From assembly GCA_009839505.1 (NCBI GenBank), contig VXPO01000056.1, positions 1 to 64,000 on the forward strand: a stretch of 64,000 nucleotides of DNA, in the 5' to 3' direction. The DNA is from Gammaproteobacteria bacterium. GTDB taxonomy: Bacteria > Pseudomonadota > Gammaproteobacteria > Pseudomonadales > Azotimanducaceae. Positions within the stretch are counted from its first letter, which is position 1. Each line of letters opens with the position of its first letter. Positions 60,170 to 64,000 of the stretch are shown piece after piece. A program made the translations under genes and the position numbers. The notes under the pieces are model-generated. The model worked only from the letters and a program-made list of their open reading frames with translations, did not search any database and was not told the origin of the DNA.

Positions 60170-61732
60170 ATGGCGATGAACCGCACAACTCGCAAGGTCG
60201 TGATCGTGGGCGGCGGTACGGCGGGCTGGATCACGGCCAACGTCGTCGCCTGCGAGTGTCGACACGGGGACTGCGAAGTCGTCGTGGTGGAGTCGCCCGA
60301 CATTCCGACCATCGGCGTGGGCGAGGGAACGTGGCCGTCGATGCGCACGACGCTCCGGCGCGTCGGTCTCGCCGAGGACGAGTTCATCCGCAACACCGAC
60401 GCGAGCTTCAAGCAGGGCACGAGGTTCTTCGGCTGGTCCGGACGCCTGGACCGGGACGAGTACTGCCATCCATTCAGTCTGCCGGTGGAGTACGCGAGCC
60501 TGAACCCGGCGAGATTCTGGCTCGCCGCGCGGGCGAAGACGCCCTTCGCCGAGCTCGTCACGCCCCAGGCGGCGATCATGCAACGGGGCCTTGCACCCAA
60601 ACAGATCACCACGCCCCCGTACGCCTTCGCGTTCAACTACGCCTACCATCTCGACGCGGCCAAGTTCGCGGCGCTGCTGCACCGACAAGCCATGGCTGCC
60701 GGGGTTGCCCACAGCATCGGCAATGTCGAGCAGATCGAGGCCCGTGCCGACGGCGACATCGCTGCGGTCGTGCTCGATACCGGCGAGCGGGTCCAGGGCG
60801 ACCTGTTCGTCGACTGCACCGGCCAGCGAGCGTTGCTGCTTGGCGGCCACTTCGGCGTGCCGTTGGTCTCCGTCAAGCAGCATCTGTTCAACGACACGGC
60901 CATCGCCGTGCAGGTGCCCTATCCGAGTCCGGACGGACCGATCGCATCGGCAACCCATGCGACCGCGCAACCAGCGGGCTGGATCTGGGACATCGGACTG
61001 CAGGGTCGCCGGGGCGTCGGCTACGTGCACTCGAGCGCGCATGTCGATGGCGACGCGGCACTCGCCACCCTAGAGGGCTACCTCGCAGACACCTCACCGG
61101 GCATCGACGTGGCCGCGCTGACGTTTCGAACTATCCCGTTCGAACCCGGCTACCGGACGACGTTCTGGTCCCGGAACTGTGTCGCCGTCGGCTTGTCCGC
61201 CGGGTTCGTCGAACCCCTGGAAGCTTCGGCGCTGGCGTTGATCGAGCAGTCCGCGGCGATGATCGCCGAGCAGTTGCCCCGTGATCGGCGGATCATGGAA
61301 GTGACCGCCAAGCGCTTCAATGCGAAGATGGAGCACCATTGGCAGCGGATCGTCGAATTCCTCAAGCTGCACTACGTGACCAGTGTCCGCGAGGACGAAT
61401 ACTGGCGCGACAACCGGAACCCCGGTTCGTGTCCCGACGGTCTGCGCGACAAGCTGACGGTGTGGGAGCAGCAGCCACCCTGGCACGACGATGCACCGCG
61501 CCTCGACGAGCTGTTTCCTTCGGCGAGCTATCAGTACGTGCTGTACGGGATGGGGTTCAGGGCGAAGTATGACCCCGGCACGGCGGCAGGCGACTCGGAG
61601 CGGGAACGGGCGGATCGTGTGTTTCAGGACGTCCGCGCCAAGTCGGAGCAGGCGCTGAGACTGCTGCCCGACAATCGGTCACTTCTGTGTAGCATCGTGC
61701 AACGCGAGCAGGAACGCGAAGGCCATGGCTGA
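60170..61732 (+). CDS. Flavin-dependent tryptophan-halogenase-family protein
   Basis: 520 residues from the ATG at 60170 (60176 also possible). FAD-binding KVVIVGGGTAGWITANV and IPTIGVGEGTWPSM, the active-site lysine K81 (ASFKQGTRFFGW) and glutamate E348 region (GFVEPLEASAL) match the family. The WxWxIP motif reads WIWDIG (271-276), so the proline is glycine. In the TonB-linked branch the natural substrates are unknown. Start of the SapC gene overlaps its end by 8 bases. Confidence 0.88.
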   Translation: MAMNRTTRKVVIVGGGTAGWITANVVACECRHGDCEVVVVESPDIPTIGVGEGTWPSMRTTLRRVGLAEDEFIRNTDASFKQGTRFFGWSGRLDRDEYCHPFSLPVEYASLNPARFWLAARAKTPFAELVTPQAAIMQRGLAPKQITTPPYAFAFNYAYHLDAAKFAALLHRQAMAAGVAHSIGNVEQIEARADGDIAAVVLDTGERVQGDLFVDCTGQRALLLGGHFGVPLVSVKQHLFNDTAIAVQVPYPSPDGPIASATHATAQPAGWIWDIGLQGRRGVGYVHSSAHVDGDAALATLEGYLADTSPGIDVAALTFRTIPFEPGYRTTFWSRNCVAVGLSAGFVEPLEASALALIEQSAAMIAEQLPRDRRIMEVTAKRFNAKMEHHWQRIVEFLKLHYVTSVREDEYWRDNRNPGSCPDGLRDKLTVWEQQPPWHDDAPRLDELFPSASYQYVLYGMGFRAKYDPGTAAGDSERERADRVFQDVRAKSEQALRLLPDNRSLLCSIVQREQEREGHG

Positions 61733-62459
61733 CTTCGTGATGTTGAACAACGTCGATCATCAAGACGTGAGGATCATCACCGACCGGTCGTCGCGCTATG
61801 GCGACAACGTAATGCTCGCGCTGACGTTTCCGTTCGAGTTCCGCAACGTCCAGGCGCACTATCCGATCCTCTTCCAGGGCGACTCCGATGGAGGCTACTA
61901 CCCGGTGGCGTTGTTCGGTTTCCAGGAGGACGAGAACCTGTTCCTCGACGAGCGCGGGTGGCACGCCGAGTATGTACCAGCCATGATTCGGCGCCAGCCG
62001 TTCCTGATCGGCCACCAGGAGCAGGCCGGTGGCGACACAGAGCGCACGCGTGTGCTGACGGTGGACATGGATCATCCGCGCGTGAATACCGAACGGGGCG
62101 AACCCCTGTTCCAGCCGCTGGGTGGCAGGACGCCGTTCCTCGACGATGCCGCCGATCTGCTCGAGACCATCTACGGGGGCATCGGGCACGTCAGGAACTT
62201 CGTCGGCGCGCTGGGCGACCACGACCTGCTGGAGGCGTTGACGTTCGAAATCGCCTTGAAGGACGGCACCAGGAACCAGTTGATCGGTTTCCACTGCCTG
62301 GTGGAGGAGAAGGTGCAGGCGTTGTCCGCCGAGACCCTGGGCGAGTTCAACGAGAGCGGTCATCTCATGCCGATGTTCATGGTCTTGGCGTCGCTGGCGA
62401 ACATGCAGCGCCTGGTCGAATTGAAGAACGACAGGCTGGACCAGGGGCCGGCCACGTGA
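61725..62459 (+). CDS. SapC family protein
   Basis: 244 residues. FVMLNNVDHQDVRI, FEFRNVQAHYPILFQ, YYPVALFGFQEDENLFLDERGWHAEYVPAMIRRQPF (in pieces) and VEEKVQALSAETLGEFNESGHLMPMFMVLASLANMQRLV are the SapC pattern, named after a surface-array protein but widely found beside TonB receptors and halogenases. The biochemical role is unknown. It is coupled to the halogenase in front (8-base overlap) and to the cupin gene behind (GTGA). Confidence 0.92.
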   Translation: MADFVMLNNVDHQDVRIITDRSSRYGDNVMLALTFPFEFRNVQAHYPILFQGDSDGGYYPVALFGFQEDENLFLDERGWHAEYVPAMIRRQPFLIGHQEQAGGDTERTRVLTVDMDHPRVNTERGEPLFQPLGGRTPFLDDAADLLETIYGGIGHVRNFVGALGDHDLLEALTFEIALKDGTRNQLIGFHCLVEEKVQALSAETLGEFNESGHLMPMFMVLASLANMQRLVELKNDRLDQGPAT

Positions 62460-63472
62460 ACGTCTGCGCCGAAGCCCGGCCGCTGCCGTCGATGGACTGC
62501 GCGGATGGGAACGTTCCGGAAGCGGCGCTGAACGCCGCCGAGCCCGTTGTATTGCGGGGCGTGGTGGGGCACTGGCCGGCCGTCGACCATTGCAGCCGGT
62601 CGGTTCATAGCGCCGCACGCTACCTCTCGCGGTTCTGGACGGACTCGCCGGTAACCGCTTACGCCGGCGGCACCTCGATAGACGGACGGTTCTTCTACAA
62701 CGAGGACTTCACCGGCTTCAATTTCGACCGCGGCAAAGCGCCGCTGGCGCAGATCCTCGACAAGCTCGCCGACGCTGAACGGGAGGATCGTCTCGCGACG
62801 ATCTACGTTGGTTCGACACCGGTGGACGGGTGGCTCCCTGGTTTCCGGACCCACAACGACATCCGGTTGCCGGTTCCCGATCCGTTGGCCAGTTTCTGGC
62901 TCGGAAACCAGACCCGCATCTCGGCGCATTTCGACTTCCCGGACAACCTCGCCTGCGTGGTGGCGGGCCAGCGACGGTTCACCCTCGTTCCACCGGATCA
63001 GATCGACAATCTCTATGTCGGCCCGCTCGATCCGACGCCCTCGGGCCAGGCGATCAGCCTGGTCGACTTCACCGATCCGGATCTGCGGTGCTTTCCGCGT
63101 TTCGGCGAGGCATTGAGGCATGCGCGATCGGCCGTCCTCGGTCCGGGCGATGCCATCAGGATTCCGAGCATGTGGTGGCATCACGTCGAGTCGCTGGCGT
63201 CCTTCAATCTTCTGATCAACTACTGGTGGTGTACGACACCCGCAGCCATGGGGTCGCCGACGGACGCCCTCCTGCATGCCATCCTGTCGCTGCGCGACCT
63301 GCCGGCGAGGCAGCGCGAGGCCTGGCGCCGACTCTTTGATCACTACGTGTTCGATGCCGATGAGCAGGTCTACGAGCACATTCCCGAACGCGGTAGGGGT
63401 TGTCTGTCGACGCTCGACGAGACGGCGGCGAAACAGTTGCGGGCGACGCTGCTCAACAGGTTGAATCGTTAG
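62456..63472 (+). CDS. Cupin-like (JmjC-fold) Fe(II)/2-oxoglutarate hydroxylase family protein
   Basis: 338 residues from a GTG at 62456 overlapping the SapC stop. JmjC/cupin_8 fold: PVVLRGVVGHWPAV at the start, metal-binding HxD at H158/D160 (SAHFDFPDNLACVV), VVAGQRRFTLVPPDQIDNLYVGP and a distal histidine in RIPSMWWHHVESL. Family members hydroxylate proteins or small molecules. It completes the TonB receptor-halogenase-SapC-cupin series and presumably acts on the same unknown substrate. Confidence 0.88.
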   Translation: MNVCAEARPLPSMDCADGNVPEAALNAAEPVVLRGVVGHWPAVDHCSRSVHSAARYLSRFWTDSPVTAYAGGTSIDGRFFYNEDFTGFNFDRGKAPLAQILDKLADAEREDRLATIYVGSTPVDGWLPGFRTHNDIRLPVPDPLASFWLGNQTRISAHFDFPDNLACVVAGQRRFTLVPPDQIDNLYVGPLDPTPSGQAISLVDFTDPDLRCFPRFGEALRHARSAVLGPGDAIRIPSMWWHHVESLASFNLLINYWWCTTPAAMGSPTDALLHAILSLRDLPARQREAWRRLFDHYVFDADEQVYEHIPERGRGCLSTLDETAAKQLRATLLNRLNR

Positions 63473-63475
63473 CGA

Positions 63476-64000
63476 ATGGAGGCAGTCTTGCAGCGCAGGA
63501 AGATTCACAGGGTGGTCATTGCCGGCGGCGGCACCGCCGGGTGGATGGCGGCCGCATCGTTGTCGAAGCTCTTGGGCAAGACGCTCGACATTACCCTTGT
63601 CGAGTCCGACGAGATCGGCACGGTGGGTGTGGGCGAAGCCACGATTCCGACGTTACTTACCCTGCACGAGCTTCTGAAGATCAAGGAGCAGGACTTCGTC
63701 AAGGCGGTGCAGGGCACGTTCAAGCTGGGAATTTCGTTCGAGAACTGGCGGGATGTCGGCGAGGACTACATCCATTCCTTCGGCTGGACCGGCAAGGACA
63801 GTTGGGCGGCCGGCTTCCAGCACTTCTGGCTCAAGGGCCGGAGGATGGGGATCAGCCGGGAGTTCGGCGAGTACTGCAAGGAATGGGTTGCGGCCAAGCA
63901 GAACCGGTTCGCAGTGCTGCCCAACAACGGCTTGAACTACGCCTACCACTTCGATGCGTCCCTGTACGCGAAGTTCCTGCGCGGCATGGCGGAGCAGCAC
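63476..64000 (+). CDS. Second tryptophan-halogenase-family protein, cut by window end
   Basis: The first 175 codons are seen and remain open at base 64000. RKIHRVVIAGGGTAGWMAA and IGTVGVGEATIPTL bind FAD, and the active-site lysine is in QGTFKLGISFENW. The ATG at 63476 is 4 bases after the cupin stop, but a TTG at 63488 has a perfect GGAGG 5 bases ahead and may be the real start. It diverges strongly from the halogenase at 60170, so it is not a recent duplicate; its GVGEATIP matches canonical halogenases better. Confidence 0.87.
   Translation, partial: MEAVLQRRKIHRVVIAGGGTAGWMAAASLSKLLGKTLDITLVESDEIGTVGVGEATIPTLLTLHELLKIKEQDFVKAVQGTFKLGISFENWRDVGEDYIHSFGWTGKDSWAAGFQHFWLKGRRMGISREFGEYCKEWVAAKQNRFAVLPNNGLNYAYHFDASLYAKFLRGMAEQH

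Noticed and set aside
61958..62455. N-terminal extension of the cupin gene
   Set aside because: It is an alternative frame of SapC; the GTG at 62456 gives the coupled GTGA start and normal length.

Overview
The window is GC-rich (very roughly two thirds G+C by eye) and reads as chromosomal DNA of a free-living gammaproteobacterium. The support is a LexA with a CTG-N10-CAG SOS box, an Mfd next to a CsiV-like protein, thioinosine-phosphorylase-type purine salvage, a Xanthomonas/Caulobacter-type TonB receptor with flavin halogenases, and many acyl-CoA-degradation genes. No rRNA, tRNA, CRISPR array, transposase or integrase was found. Bases 1-122 are G-rich and carry no gene I can support.

Layout. 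0.1-7.6 kb: a 2148-residue TPR protein and a TlpA-like periplasmic thioredoxin. 7.8-12.2 kb (minus): tannase/feruloyl esterase, dgcN, dgcA and a class IV aminotransferase, a tight operon that matches the recently described D-glutamate route (N-acetylation, then racemisation). 12.5-21 kb (plus): a complete peptide-type ABC importer with two paralogous binding proteins at its ends. 21-22.7 kb: a VapBC pair and small membrane proteins.

22.8-32.4 kb is the accessory core. A minus-strand operon (GntR, ABC ATPase, permease, DUF2857-like protein, short HlyD-type fusion protein, C39-peptidase ABC exporter) faces a small gene for a double-glycine-leader peptide. To its side lie a small membrane protein, a SUMF1-fold protein and a membrane-anchored pentapeptide-repeat protein. 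An ~80-bp leader is repeated upstream of the peptide gene and of the SUMF1-fold gene, which ties the two ends together. I read this as a peptide-export (bacteriocin/microcin-like) system with unusual parts.

32.5-45.8 kb: fatty-acid or steroid-side-chain type catabolism (two-domain acyl-CoA dehydrogenase, crotonase, MaoC hydratase, thiolase-like protein plus DUF35 partner), a MATE exporter, an HNH nuclease, a luciferase-like oxidoreductase, a gap gene coupled to a GAPDH paralogue that has lost its catalytic cysteine, and a GH32-like protein. 46-57 kb: sodium/solute symporter, esterase, lexA, MscS channel, phosphoribosyltransferase and thioinosine phosphorylase, csiV and mfd. 57-64 kb: a TonB receptor behind a LacI-type double operator, then halogenase, SapC, cupin and a second halogenase cut by the window end.

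Repeats of note: a ~107-bp CTAG-bounded palindromic element in two copies (12.3 and 25.7 kb), perfect palindromes that extend the C-terminus of one binding protein (14.4 kb), three 25-bp tandem units (39.4 kb), and hairpin clusters at 48.7 and 53.1 kb.
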